Assembly (NCBI GenBank): GCA_022568135.1
Contig: JADFFQ010000019.1
Location: 1 to 53,709, forward strand
DNA length: 53,709 nt
Source: Planctomycetota bacterium
Lineage (GTDB): Bacteria; Planctomycetota; Phycisphaerae; Phycisphaerales; SM1A02
Direction of reading: 5' to 3'
Part shown: positions 15,998 to 24,191 of the stretch, in pieces
Position numbering within the stretch: position 1 is the first letter of the stretch
How the letters are laid out: the number at the start of each line of letters is the position of its first letter
Position numbers and translations under genes: made by a program
The notes under the pieces: generated by a model
What the model saw: the letters and a program-made list of their open reading frames with translations, nothing else
Database searches by the model: none
What the model was told of the DNA's origin: nothing

Positions 15998-16102
15998 GGT
16001 CGGGCGTGTTTCAGTCCAGCCGAGGCCCCAACCGGCCGATGACTCCCAAAGCGCGCATCTCAGCCCCCCTGAGATCGCGTCGGCACCTGGAGGGAGCCGG
16101 CT

Positions 16103-18142
16103 GTGGCGAGGAAGAAAGCAACCAACAAGACGACGCGCGCCCCATCACGCCGCAAGACCACCAAGACCGCGGCGAAGAAGAAGGCCCGCACCAACAAACC
16201 GGCTGCCCGATCGACCACGAAGCGGCCGACCAAGAAGAAGTCCGCGAAGCGAGCGACTGTCAAGAAAGCCTCGGCCGCGCGCTCCCGCAAGAAATCATCG
16301 GCCCCGAGCGGGTCCGGCAGTAGAAGCAAGAAGAAGACGGCCGCGCGCAAGAAGGCGTCGGGCGCAAAGGTGAAGACGGCCACGAGAAAGAAAACCAAAA
16401 CGAAAGCGACTCCAACACCAACTGCCTCCCGGCGCCGCAGCAACCTGTCCACGCAGGACCGTTCGCCCGAACCCGATCCCTTGACCGACTACACCGAGCG
16501 ATCCGGCGTTTCCACACCTTCCGAGGTGATCGAGGAATCGGTATCGATCGCACCGGCGGCGGTGACTGCATCCGTAGCCTTGGCCGAATCACCAGTCGAG
16601 CCCGCGGCGGAATCGGTGAGGCCTGCCGACACCGAAGCCCTCCCCCAACCGCATGATTCGCTGGGCCGAGCGCAGGAGATCGAAGTCGAATCACAAGACC
16701 CGGCGGTCGAGCTGATTGAAAATGCAAGCCCGGATGAGTCCTACGACCGGCCGGCTTCGCCCCAGACCGTTGAAACTGAAGTCGAATCTCCTGGCAGCAT
16801 CGCGCCGGCGGATCACCCGTCGCCGGAATCGCTCAGCTTGGATGAAGTCGCAGCCCAGCTCGATGAGCTGCTGAATGCATCCAGGCCGGCCGAGCCGGAA
16901 GCGCCCGGTCAGGTCGCAGAGCCGCAGGCGAGTTCATCGGCAACGCCGGGCACCGTGGAGACGTCATCCACTGATGAATCATCCAATGACGAGGTCAGCG
17001 AGCATGAGCCGCAGCTCGGCGAGATCAGCGAACCCACGGATACCTCGATCCAGCAAGCGACCACAGAGGAGACGGCATCCGTAGCGGTGGCCGAATCATC
17101 AGTCGAGCCCACGGCGGACTCGGCAACGCCGGACACCGTGGAGACGTCTGCTGATGAATCAACCAATGACGAGGTCAGCGAGCATGAGCCGCAGCTCGCC
17201 GAGTCCAGCGAAGCCACGGATGGATCGATCCAGCAAGCGGACACAGAGGAGACTGCATCCGACGCTGACGCTGGAGGCGGCGCCCAACCGCGCGACGTAG
17301 ATCAGGCGTCGGCCGAACAGCCGCCCCCACCAGCCGAGCCCACGGCTGAGCAGCCCGCGGCGGAGGGTTCCGCCATGGAGGGCCTTGATGATGCCCTTGC
17401 CTCAGAGGTCCAGAGCCTGATGCAGGAGGATTTCGAATCGGTCGAACGACGGCTCGACAACGATTCGCAAGAGCGAGAAGAGGCCGCTGGATCCGAAAGC
17501 CCCACGGCCCCAGACCCGTCGGAACCCAGCGCCGAAGCCGGCGCCGCCAGTTCGACGCCCGATGAGCAACCACCAGCCGAGCCCGGCTCTGATGAAGGCG
17601 TAGCCGATCCATCGTCCTCTACAGGGGAAGATGTTGAGACCGATGAGTTGAATTCGTCTGCCGCTGAGCCGGCCGAGGGTGCGTCGCCGTCGCCACAGGC
17701 CGAGGAGTCAACTCCGCCGAAGGATGATGCTGCAACGGAAGCCGATCCGCAGGAGCCCGCCGAACCCATCGGGCAGGAACCGGCTGAGCCGCCGACCGAT
17801 CCGCAATCTCCGTCTGAGTCCGACTCTCAGCCTGACGCCAAGCGCGAGGCTGAGACGGCTGGCTCTGATTCGTCGGCGACGACCGCATCCCAACCCGGGC
17901 AACCCGCAGACGGCGAGAAAGAGGAATCGCAGCGTCGGCCTGTTGGGGCCGCGATGAATCTGGCTACGCACGCGGTGTGGTCCACGGCCCAGCCGCATGT
18001 TGTCAGCGTGCTACGGTGGATGAACTCCCCACTGCGCCACGTGCCGCCGTCGGCTCGCCCAGCGGTCGATTGGATCGCCTTGTCGCTGGTCTTCTGGGTG
18101 CCGATCGTCTGGCTCATCGCGCTCTTCGTGGTCGGGCGGTAG
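16103..18142 (+). CDS. Histone H1-like basic N-terminus, long acidic linker and C-terminal membrane anchor
   Basis: A 679-residue protein with three parts. Residues 1 to ~118 are Lys/Arg/Ala/Thr/Ser-rich in the style of bacterial histone H1-like tails (KKATNKTTRAPSRRKTTKTA). Residues ~120 to 620 are strongly acidic and Ser/Pro-rich, with a duplicated ~61-residue unit containing ESxNDEVSEHEPQL (DNA about 16941-17270). The last ~27 residues are hydrophobic (WIALSLVFWVPIVWLIALFVV), a tail anchor. GTG 16103 is chosen because GGAGGGAG stands upstream. The layout suggests a membrane-tethered polyanion/polycation protein that could hold DNA or RNA at the membrane; this is inference. No enzyme domain is seen. 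Confidence 0.75.
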   Translation: MARKKATNKTTRAPSRRKTTKTAAKKKARTNKPAARSTTKRPTKKKSAKRATVKKASAARSRKKSSAPSGSGSRSKKKTAARKKASGAKVKTATRKKTKTKATPTPTASRRRSNLSTQDRSPEPDPLTDYTERSGVSTPSEVIEESVSIAPAAVTASVALAESPVEPAAESVRPADTEALPQPHDSLGRAQEIEVESQDPAVELIENASPDESYDRPASPQTVETEVESPGSIAPADHPSPESLSLDEVAAQLDELLNASRPAEPEAPGQVAEPQASSSATPGTVETSSTDESSNDEVSEHEPQLGEISEPTDTSIQQATTEETASVAVAESSVEPTADSATPDTVETSADESTNDEVSEHEPQLAESSEATDGSIQQADTEETASDADAGGGAQPRDVDQASAEQPPPPAEPTAEQPAAEGSAMEGLDDALASEVQSLMQEDFESVERRLDNDSQEREEAAGSESPTAPDPSEPSAEAGAASSTPDEQPPAEPGSDEGVADPSSSTGEDVETDELNSSAAEPAEGASPSPQAEESTPPKDDAATEADPQEPAEPIGQEPAEPPTDPQSPSESDSQPDAKREAETAGSDSSATTASQPGQPADGEKEESQRRPVGAAMNLATHAVWSTAQPHVVSVLRWMNSPLRHVPPSARPAVDWIALSLVFWVPIVWLIALFVVGR

Positions 18143-18183
18143 ACAGCCAACTAGAGCGGTTTCACTCGAACTGTAGCGGATAG

Positions 18184-18256
18184 CCGGCGGGCTATGCCCG
18201 CCGGTGCCGGGACGCGTAGCGTCCCGGCTAGAGCCTGGTCACTTCAGTGACCAGGC
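18184..18256. repeat. Three tandem, unrelated perfect palindromes
   Basis: Three back-to-back hairpins are visible: CCGGCGGG/CCCGCCGG (18184-18204), GCCGGGACGC/GCGTCCCGGC (18206-18228) and GCCTGGTCACT/AGTGACCAGGC (18233-18256). Stems are 8 to 11 bp and perfect, loops 2 to 5 bases. The stems differ in sequence, so this is an array of hairpins rather than of one repeat. It follows the membrane-anchored basic protein gene and could terminate or stabilise its mRNA. Confidence 0.75.
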
Positions 18257-18322
18257 CCTCGTATTTCAAATGTCCGCCCACATGGGTAGGCGACATGCGC
18301 AACGTCGTGGCAAGTGTGCCAG

Positions 18323-18342
18323 CCGCGGATGCATATCCGCGG
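18323..18342. repeat. REP-type palindrome, CCGCGGAT family
   Basis: CCGCGGAT and ATCCGCGG flank GCAT. The same 20 bases recur at 48565-48584, and the same 8-bp stem with a three-base loop flanks the RAYT transposase at 37869 and 38516, so these are probably mobilised by that enzyme or a relative. Confidence 0.75.
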
Positions 18343-18459
18343 GCATCGGCGAACATCGGCGCCACTGACTCAGCCGCGCGGATGCCCGCGCAAGGACTCG
18401 AAAGTATCATCCTGACACTTTTTCTGCCGCCCTCTCTTCGTCCTTTTCTTTCCCCGCGC

Positions 18460-18807
18460 CTAGGCGGCCGCAGCGAACCTGGCCGCGCTTGCGCCAACAG
18501 TGAGGAGAAAGATGCCCAACATGTTCAGCGCTCGGAACAATAGTCTATCGAATCGCTCCAGATCGGTATCCCCAGTCCAACTCTCAACTGGCCTTTCCGT
18601 CGCCTTCTCCCAGCCGAGCTGCGCGAGGATCGACCAAAGAACAAGAGACGTCCCGAACAGCTGCACCCAAAATGCGAATTGTATTGCACTCGCGCCATGT
18701 GATTGGCCCCATATGAATCCTCCAATGATGCCAATCACAATCACCCCCGCTGCGAACATCCCTGACTTCCGGTATCGCGGCCAGACTGCTTGCCTTGAAT
18801 CAGACAC
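18460..18807 (-). CDS. Small membrane protein of unknown function
   Basis: A 115-residue protein if started at GTG 18807 (MSDSRQAVWPRYRKSG), which has GGAGG eight bases upstream; the frame is open to 18870 but without a good ribosome site. Three hydrophobic spans are visible: FAAGVIVIGIIGGFIWG, FAFWVQLFGTSLVLWSILA and LNMLGIFLLTVGASAARFA. Between the second and third is a charged loop (EKATERPVESWTGDTDLERFD). No family is recognised. It follows the DUF4357 gene on the same strand, 13 bp downstream, so the two may be co-transcribed. Confidence 0.6.
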   Translation of the reverse strand: MSDSRQAVWPRYRKSGMFAAGVIVIGIIGGFIWGQSHGASAIQFAFWVQLFGTSLVLWSILAQLGWEKATERPVESWTGDTDLERFDRLLFRALNMLGIFLLTVGASAARFAAAA

Positions 18808-18820
18808 CTCTTTCCTCCGA

Positions 18821-19087
18821 TTACTGCCCCCAACGCTGCGATACCTCACGCAGAGCTCGACCGTGATCATCCCTCCAACGGTCCCAGCCGTTCACTGAAT
18901 AGCCAAGCACAGTGCAAGCGGCGCGTGATGGTGACGAAAAGACCCAATCGCGTGTGAATTCAAATAGCCCATTGCCAATCGGTTTGAGCACCCCATCCTG
19001 AACCAGATCCGGCGTCACGAAGCGACGGGGATGTCCCTTTGCAGTTGATCCCTTGCACACGCGAAAACCGTCTCCGTCCAAGAACAT
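18821..19087 (-). CDS. DUF4357-like domain protein with a damaged 5' end
   Basis: The 88 residues from ATG 19087 contain DGFRVCKGSTAKG, GVLKPIGNGLFEFTRDWVFSSPSRAACTVLGYSVNGWDRWRD, which is the pattern of DUF4357, a domain often at the C-terminus of GIY-YIG nucleases or in small proteins. The matching sequence starts earlier: the frame continues upstream as VEFFCKSRDATASARMF to about 19134, right after a TAG. An ATG at 19132-19134 is one base out of frame with it, so the original start may have been lost by a one-base deletion. No GIY-YIG domain is present. Function unknown. Confidence 0.6.
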   Translation of the reverse strand: MFLDGDGFRVCKGSTAKGHPRRFVTPDLVQDGVLKPIGNGLFEFTRDWVFSSPSRAACTVLGYSVNGWDRWRDDHGRALREVSQRWGQ

Positions 19088-19228
19088 TCGTGCGGAGGCC
19101 GTTGCATCTCTTGACTTGCAAAAGAATTCTACATTCTATGCCTTCACAGTTCTCGCTCCAATGAACCTTTGAATCTGTCAACCCCGCAGGATCGTCTTTC
19201 CTCGTCTAGCGGAACTTGACCTCGCTGA

Positions 19229-20425
19229 TTATTGCTCATCTCCGATTGTTTGAGGGGCGACGATCTCGAAGTCGAGGATGCGGATTTCGACCTTCGCGTC
19301 AGGCGTTTTCGACCCCATAGGCGTTGTCAGTTCCTGTACACTCCGGTGAACATAGCCTTCGACTCGCCCAGCCAAGCCAGCCCGGATCCCCCGCTTAAGG
19401 TGTGGGCCGATGTATTCATGCTCGCGTGCCTCAATGATTTCGCCACTCCGGTTGTAGAAAACGATTAGATAGCGCACATTCTGGACATCGTGGCGCAAGT
19501 TGTTTCGGAGCGTCAAGGAATATGCAGCCTCTCTGCCTAAGAAATGGCCGACCCCGAGCCGCTCGCCCCAAATGAAATCTCCTCCGGTAACCCCTTCTGT
19601 GAGACGGTCGCCCATGCGTTCCACGATTGATGGCGCGTTACGCGCCACTTTGGCAGTCTCCGAAAGCGGATTAGGAGGACCTTGTTGCGCCATGAGGGCG
19701 GAAAGGTATTTGGATGGAATCGCAAAGTTCAGATTCTGCCCACCCTTGAATGTGGCAACAGCCACGCCGATCACTTCGCCCTGCGCATTCAGCACCGGCC
19801 CACCGCTGCTGCCGGGTGAGATTGGAGCCGTGATTTGGAGCAGCGAGTCCTCGCCGACCTTACGGATCCCGCTCACGATCCCTGCCGAGAATGTGCCTTC
19901 GAGACCCTGTGGATTGCCCACCACGTAAACCTGATCGCCAATGGCGACCTGCTCGCTGTCAGCAACAGTCAGCGGCGCGGCCTTGAGGCCATCCACAGAG
20001 AGAAGCACCAGGTCGTGTTCAGGGTCAGAGGCGACGACACCCTTGACCGGAAAAAGCCGGATATCTCTTCTCCAATCGTCCTTTGGCCCTGCCTGCTCAT
20101 CGCCTTTGGGGTTCTCGCGCACCGGCATTGACTCTTTCACCCAATCAGGGAGTCCTGCCTGCTCATCGCCTTTGGGGTTCTCGCGCACCAAATTGGCATC
20201 CGCGCTCCCGGCCCCTTCGATGGCGTGGAAGTTGGTGGCGACGATTCCATCGCGCACGACAAATCCGCTCGCCATCGCAATCGGTTGCCCATGTTGGTCC
20301 TGCATCACAAGAAGTACTACAGAGGGCATCACCTTCTCGGCGACCTCGCGCGGCGATTGCGCAATCGCCTGCGAAGAAGCGAGAATCAACGCCCCAACGG
20401 TTCGGATGAAGATCGATTGAAGCAT
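19229..20425 (-). CDS. HtrA/S1C-type serine protease without PDZ domain
   Basis: A 398-residue protein with signal peptide MLQSIFIRTVGALILASSQAIA. The trypsin-like triad is complete: His in ATNFHAIEG, Asp in DPEHDLVLL, Ser in SPGSSGGPVL. The C-terminal ~150 residues (GDRLTEGVTGGDFIWGERLGVG...) are not a PDZ domain and resemble a beta-sandwich with SLTLRNNLRHDVQNVRYLIVFYN. Between His and Asp there is an unusual insertion in which VRENPKGDEQAG occurs twice, encoded by a 36-bp identical direct repeat (about 20093-20128 and 20155-20190). Probably a periplasmic quality-control or regulatory protease. Confidence 0.87.
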   Translation of the reverse strand: MLQSIFIRTVGALILASSQAIAQSPREVAEKVMPSVVLLVMQDQHGQPIAMASGFVVRDGIVATNFHAIEGAGSADANLVRENPKGDEQAGLPDWVKESMPVRENPKGDEQAGPKDDWRRDIRLFPVKGVVASDPEHDLVLLSVDGLKAAPLTVADSEQVAIGDQVYVVGNPQGLEGTFSAGIVSGIRKVGEDSLLQITAPISPGSSGGPVLNAQGEVIGVAVATFKGGQNLNFAIPSKYLSALMAQQGPPNPLSETAKVARNAPSIVERMGDRLTEGVTGGDFIWGERLGVGHFLGREAAYSLTLRNNLRHDVQNVRYLIVFYNRSGEIIEAREHEYIGPHLKRGIRAGLAGRVEGYVHRSVQELTTPMGSKTPDAKVEIRILDFEIVAPQTIGDEQ

Positions 20426-20499
20426 CTGGGTTCCTCCCGAGCGCGTGGTGACAAACCGGATTGTACCCGGCCAGTCCCCTCCGCGCCAATATGGAACGA

Positions 20500-20589
20500 C
20501 TAAATGAAGCTGTCCTGCCTTCTTCCCAGGAGCGCCTCTTGCGCCGCCTCCAGCATGTGGCGAAGGCGATTCCGCTCATCAGGCGGCAT
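20500..20589 (-). pseudogene. Truncated HEPN (DUF86-type) partner of the MNT gene
   Basis: ATG 20589 overlaps the MNT stop and opens a 29-residue frame, MPPDERNRLRHMLEAAQEAL, then a short tail and TAG. The first 20 residues are the typical opening helix of DUF86-type HEPN proteins that accompany MNT genes, which normally run to ~110-120 residues. The rest of the domain is missing, so the toxin side of this pair has been lost. I see no continuation in another frame. Confidence 0.65.
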
Positions 20590-20881
20590 ATTGGATCTCC
20601 GCCGCCGCGACGACCTTATCCCGGAAGAACCGGCTTAGCATCGCGGCGGTGCAGAGCTGAACTTCACGCCCTTGGAGCAGGTTGGAAAACTCGCGCTGGA
20701 GAGCAGCCAGTCGAAAAAAACCGACCTTCCGGCCGGGCTCAAACTCCACCAGCACGTCGATGTCGCTGTCGGGACCGAAGTCATCACGGAGCACCGAGCC
20801 GAAGAGTGCGAGCTTACGGATGTGGTTCGCCCGACAGAACTCGGCAATGCGTTTGCGATCAATAGGAATCTGAGCGGGCAC
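20579..20881 (-). CDS. Orphan MNT-type nucleotidyltransferase
   Basis: A 100-residue minimal nucleotidyltransferase, MPAQIPIDRKRIAEFCRANH, with the signature LFGSVLRDDFGPDSDIDVLVEFEPG (GS-x10-DxD). This is a different subfamily from the two MNT genes at the window start: it has the KLALFGSVLRDDFG...VGFF pattern of DUF86-paired proteins. Its HEPN partner is reduced to a 29-residue stub overlapping its stop. A lone antitoxin after loss of the toxin is the simplest reading. Confidence 0.88.
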   Translation of the reverse strand: MPAQIPIDRKRIAEFCRANHIRKLALFGSVLRDDFGPDSDIDVLVEFEPGRKVGFFRLAALQREFSNLLQGREVQLCTAAMLSRFFRDKVVAAAEIQYAA

Positions 20882-20935
20882 TGATCAACACTCCTGGTGC
20901 ATCATATCCGCACAGCGCTCGCCTGCGGCTCGCGG

Positions 20936-21844
20936 CTAAACAGAACACTGCGGGCTAAGGCGCGCGGCCTGCTCCTCGGCGTGATAGGAGCTGCGCACCA
21001 GTGGGCCGGACTCCACGACTTTGAAGCCCCGCTGCAGACCTTCGAGCTTGAACTGCTCGAACTGTTCAGGCGTCACCCAGCGGTCGACCGGCAAATGATT
21101 GCGCGTGGGCTGGAGGTATTGGCCGATGGTGAGAATATCAATGTCGGCGGCTGATCGCACATCGTCCATGAGGTCGAGCACTTCGTCGTCGCGCTCGCCG
21201 ATGCCCACCATGATGCTGGTCTTGGAGACCAGCCCGCAATCCTTGATCTGCCTGAGGACCTGTAATGAGCGATCGTACTTGGCTTGGGGGCGCACGGTGG
21301 GGTGCATGCGCCGCACCGTCTCCATGTTATGAGCGAGGATCGCCGGCCGGGCCTCGATCACGATTTGCAGAGCGTCGGGATCGCCCCTGAAATCACCAAC
21401 GAGCGCTTCGACCGAGGTGTGAGGACAGGCCTCGCGAGTGCTGCGGATCGTCTGGGCCCAGATCGCGGCGCCGCCATCCGATAAGTCGTCGCGATCGACG
21501 CAGGTGATGACGACGTGTGTGAGGTTCATCAGGGCCAAGGATTCGGCGACACGGCGAGGCTCATCGGGATCGGGCGGTTGCGGCCGGCCGGTCTTGACGT
21601 TGCAGAATCCACAGGACCGCGTGCAGGTGTCGCCAAGGATCATGATCGTGGCGGTGCCGCGGCTCCAGCATTCGCCGATGTTGGGACAGGAGCCCTCCTG
21701 GCAGATCGTGTGGAGCTGGTGTTCGTCCACGATCTTCTTCAGGCGGTCGTACCCGCGGCCACCCGGAGCTCGGGCACGGATCCACGGAGGCTTACGGCCG
21801 ATAAACAATTGCTGCACGCGGGCGTCAGCGTTGTTCAGCACCAT
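20936..21844 (-). CDS. lipA: Lipoyl synthase
   Basis: This radical SAM enzyme inserts two sulfur atoms into protein-bound octanoyl groups to make lipoyl cofactors of 2-oxoacid dehydrogenases and the glycine cleavage system. Both iron-sulfur motifs are visible: the auxiliary cluster CQEGSCPNIGEC and the radical SAM CTRSCGFC, followed by GRPQPPDPDEP. The C-terminal serine ligand region GPLVRSSYHAEEQ is intact. ATG 21844 gives 302 residues, a normal family length; the frame is open to an ATG at 21997, which would add 51 residues without recognisable similarity. No lipB or lplA is nearby. Confidence 0.93.
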   Translation of the reverse strand: MVLNNADARVQQLFIGRKPPWIRARAPGGRGYDRLKKIVDEHQLHTICQEGSCPNIGECWSRGTATIMILGDTCTRSCGFCNVKTGRPQPPDPDEPRRVAESLALMNLTHVVITCVDRDDLSDGGAAIWAQTIRSTREACPHTSVEALVGDFRGDPDALQIVIEARPAILAHNMETVRRMHPTVRPQAKYDRSLQVLRQIKDCGLVSKTSIMVGIGERDDEVLDLMDDVRSAADIDILTIGQYLQPTRNHLPVDRWVTPEQFEQFKLEGLQRGFKVVESGPLVRSSYHAEEQAARLSPQCSV

Positions 21845-22245
21845 GGTGGTGAGGCTGACCGTGGGCGTCGCGAGTCGCCGGGCCGTATCACCACCCAGCG
21901 GACGAGGGTGCCGGGCCAGCGTGCGGGCGATGGCTCGGCTGAATATCGGTCCTTCAGCCTTGTGGAACCGTGTGTCGGTGGCAGCGTGAGAGGTCATCGT
22001 GATGAAACTCTATTCCATCCAGATATCGGCGGCATTATCCCCCACGAGCAGACGCAAAGGGTGATCCTGCGCCGCCCGTCCGGTCCGCCACGACGGAGAC
22101 CGGCGATTCTCCCGTTTGGCGCGGCATCGGGGGCCCCTGGGCCGTCGATTGCGCCGGCTGCGGGCGGCCCTCATCATCGGAAAACCCAAGCCCTTTTTTT
22201 CGCCACACGTCCGTCCGGTCTGAACCGATAGAAAGGAGCTAACGA

Positions 22246-22431
22246 ATGATAACCAGCCAACTTAGGTCGCGCGGCCGCATCAGAACCGGCGCAGTCCACC
22301 TGGATGCAACCATGCCCAACAGGAACCCTGCGCGTCGGTCCACCTACGCCCCGGCGGCGACTGGGCAGGCGCCGCATCCGTGGTTCTCCCGGCGAGTGGC
22401 CGGCCTCAAGGCGCCGACGTGCAGCGAGTGA
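22246..22431 (+). CDS. Possible leader ORF ahead of the exopolysaccharide genes
   Basis: ATG 22246 is preceded by AAAGGAG with a nine-base spacing, the best ribosome site in this neighbourhood, and opens a 61-residue basic frame (MITSQLRSRGRIRTGAVHLD). The product has no recognisable domain and a rather random composition, and ends 15 bp before the GTG of the SLBB gene. It could be a leader peptide that couples to the downstream operon, or chance. Low confidence. Confidence 0.35.
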   Translation: MITSQLRSRGRIRTGAVHLDATMPNRNPARRSTYAPAATGQAPHPWFSRRVAGLKAPTCSE

Positions 22432-22446
22432 CTTGCAGAGGATCCC

Positions 22447-23928
22447 GTGAATCGACACCGTCTTCATTCCGCCGGGTACATGTTTGCGGCGATGCTGTTC
22501 GCCATGTCTGGTTGCGAGGTCGATTCGTACTTCGATCTGTCGAAGACCGGTCGCTTCGAGCACATGCCGACGACCATTCCTATTCTTGAGCGGATCGATG
22601 TGATCGAGCGGGAGGAAGACCCATGGGCTCGCGCAACCGAAGTGACCCGCGAGGACCTGATTCCCAGCGATCTAACCTATCGGCTCGCGCCGGGCGACAT
22701 TATCACCGTTGAGATCCTGGAGTTGCTCGCGCAGGGGCTGGTGACAACGTCAAGCCGGCGCATCGATGCCGGCGGATACTTCAGACTGCCGGTGCTGGGC
22801 GATCTCCGCGCCGCCGGATTGACCCCTCAGGAGTTTCAGGACGAGATTGTACGTCTCCTGGATAGAGACGTTATGCGCAATCCTGTTGTGAACGTCGTGG
22901 TCGAGGATGGCGCGGGGTTTCAGTACACCCTGTACGGGGCGGTGGCGGGAACCGCCATCTACGCCCTTCGACGGCCGGATTTCCGCCTACTCAATGCGTT
23001 GGCCCTGGCCGGCGGCGTGCCGTTGACGACGCGGAAGATCTATCTGATTCGCCAGATCCCCCTCACCAACGAGGTCCTGCCGGTCTTCGATCGCCGCGAT
23101 GAAGAAGACGTCCCAGGGACGCCCTCCGTTGACATCGAAAAGCTGATTGAGCAGCTCCAAGAGAATCGTGATAACAGCATCAGCCCGGCCTTGCTGCGGC
23201 AAGAGGGTGAACCGTTGATTGATATTGACGAGTTAGAGCCGATACGAATTCCCAAGCAGCCAGCCGCCGAGATCGACGAGATGACCATCCAGCCCCCCCT
23301 GCTACCGACAAAGCCGGCCAAGGGAGATCTATACATCTATGTCGAAGAACGCGGCGAGTGGGTTCGGGTGCCGTCGGACGTCCCAGCCGTCCCTGCCGAA
23401 GTAGCCGTGGCAGCTGCCCAGCAGAAACTCATCGTTGAGCGCATCATCGAGATTCCGTATGACAAGCTGAAGCAGGGCGACAGCTCATACAACATCGTGA
23501 TCCGGCCGAACGATCTCATCTACGTCCAGGAGCCGGTGGTGGGCGTGGTGTACATTGACGGTGAGATCGCCCGGCCGGGCGTATATACGCTGCCGGCCAA
23601 CAGCCGGGTGACGCTGAGCCGTCTTGTCGCCGCCGCGGGCGGTCCGGGGCCCCTGGCGGTTCCGGAGCGCGTAGACTTGACCCGCATCGTCGGCAAGAGC
23701 CGTGAGGCAACCCTGCGTCTGAACCTGGCCGCCATTCGACAAAAGACGGAGCCGGATCTGTACTTGAAGCCGGATGACCATATTATTATAGGAACGAGCT
23801 GGATTGCGACACCGCTTGCGGTGCTCCGCAGCGGGTTGCGGATTACTTACGGCTTTGGATTCTTACTGGACCGCAACTTCGGCAACGATGTGTTCGGGCC
23901 GCCGCCAGGAAGCCGCCTGGCCTTCTAG
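22447..23928 (+). CDS. Polysaccharide export lipoprotein (Wza-like, SLBB domains)
   Basis: A 493-residue outer-membrane export protein. A signal sequence ending MSGC is a lipobox (Cys19). Then follows the polysaccharide-export domain (LTYRLAPGDIITVEILE and GGYFRLPVLGDLRAAGLTPQEFQDEI) and at least two SLBB-type soluble ligand-binding beta-grasp segments, near residues 150-200 and 360-410 (VYIDGEIARPGVYTLPANSRVTLSRLVAAAGG). A long insertion (about residues 215-300) is rich in acidic residues. GTG 22447 has AGAGGA upstream. It starts a same-strand series with exosortase, EpsI, TPR and Wzz-like genes and is likely the outer-membrane channel of that export system. Confidence 0.92.
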   Translation: MNRHRLHSAGYMFAAMLFAMSGCEVDSYFDLSKTGRFEHMPTTIPILERIDVIEREEDPWARATEVTREDLIPSDLTYRLAPGDIITVEILELLAQGLVTTSSRRIDAGGYFRLPVLGDLRAAGLTPQEFQDEIVRLLDRDVMRNPVVNVVVEDGAGFQYTLYGAVAGTAIYALRRPDFRLLNALALAGGVPLTTRKIYLIRQIPLTNEVLPVFDRRDEEDVPGTPSVDIEKLIEQLQENRDNSISPALLRQEGEPLIDIDELEPIRIPKQPAAEIDEMTIQPPLLPTKPAKGDLYIYVEERGEWVRVPSDVPAVPAEVAVAAAQQKLIVERIIEIPYDKLKQGDSSYNIVIRPNDLIYVQEPVVGVVYIDGEIARPGVYTLPANSRVTLSRLVAAAGGPGPLAVPERVDLTRIVGKSREATLRLNLAAIRQKTEPDLYLKPDDHIIIGTSWIATPLAVLRSGLRITYGFGFLLDRNFGNDVFGPPPGSRLAF

Positions 23929-24191
23929 TGATGGCCTTGCCCCAAGGCAGGACGGCGGTCGGTGGATGAGCTGATCGATGATGATGGATGGCGGGATTCG
24001 CCCGAACCAGACCGGGTGCAGAGCCCGTAGCAGAGGGGTATCAGGGCCAGGTGGGGTCCACGGGCCGTCACGCCGTTGAAGATGGACCGGTGGTCGCCCT
24101 TGTTCCCAAGGCAGTCGGCGCCCGCCGCCGACGCTTTGAGCCGATGCTCTGATCAGATGAGCCTACCGGCAGGGTCAACTAGGAGGGGTTG

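Larger units (their letters stand above)
18143..18459. other. Intergenic block rich in palindromes
   Basis: This 317-bp stretch has no gene that I can support. It contains three tandem palindromes at 18184-18256 and a fourth, REP-like, at 18323-18342, both listed separately. Confidence 0.6.
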
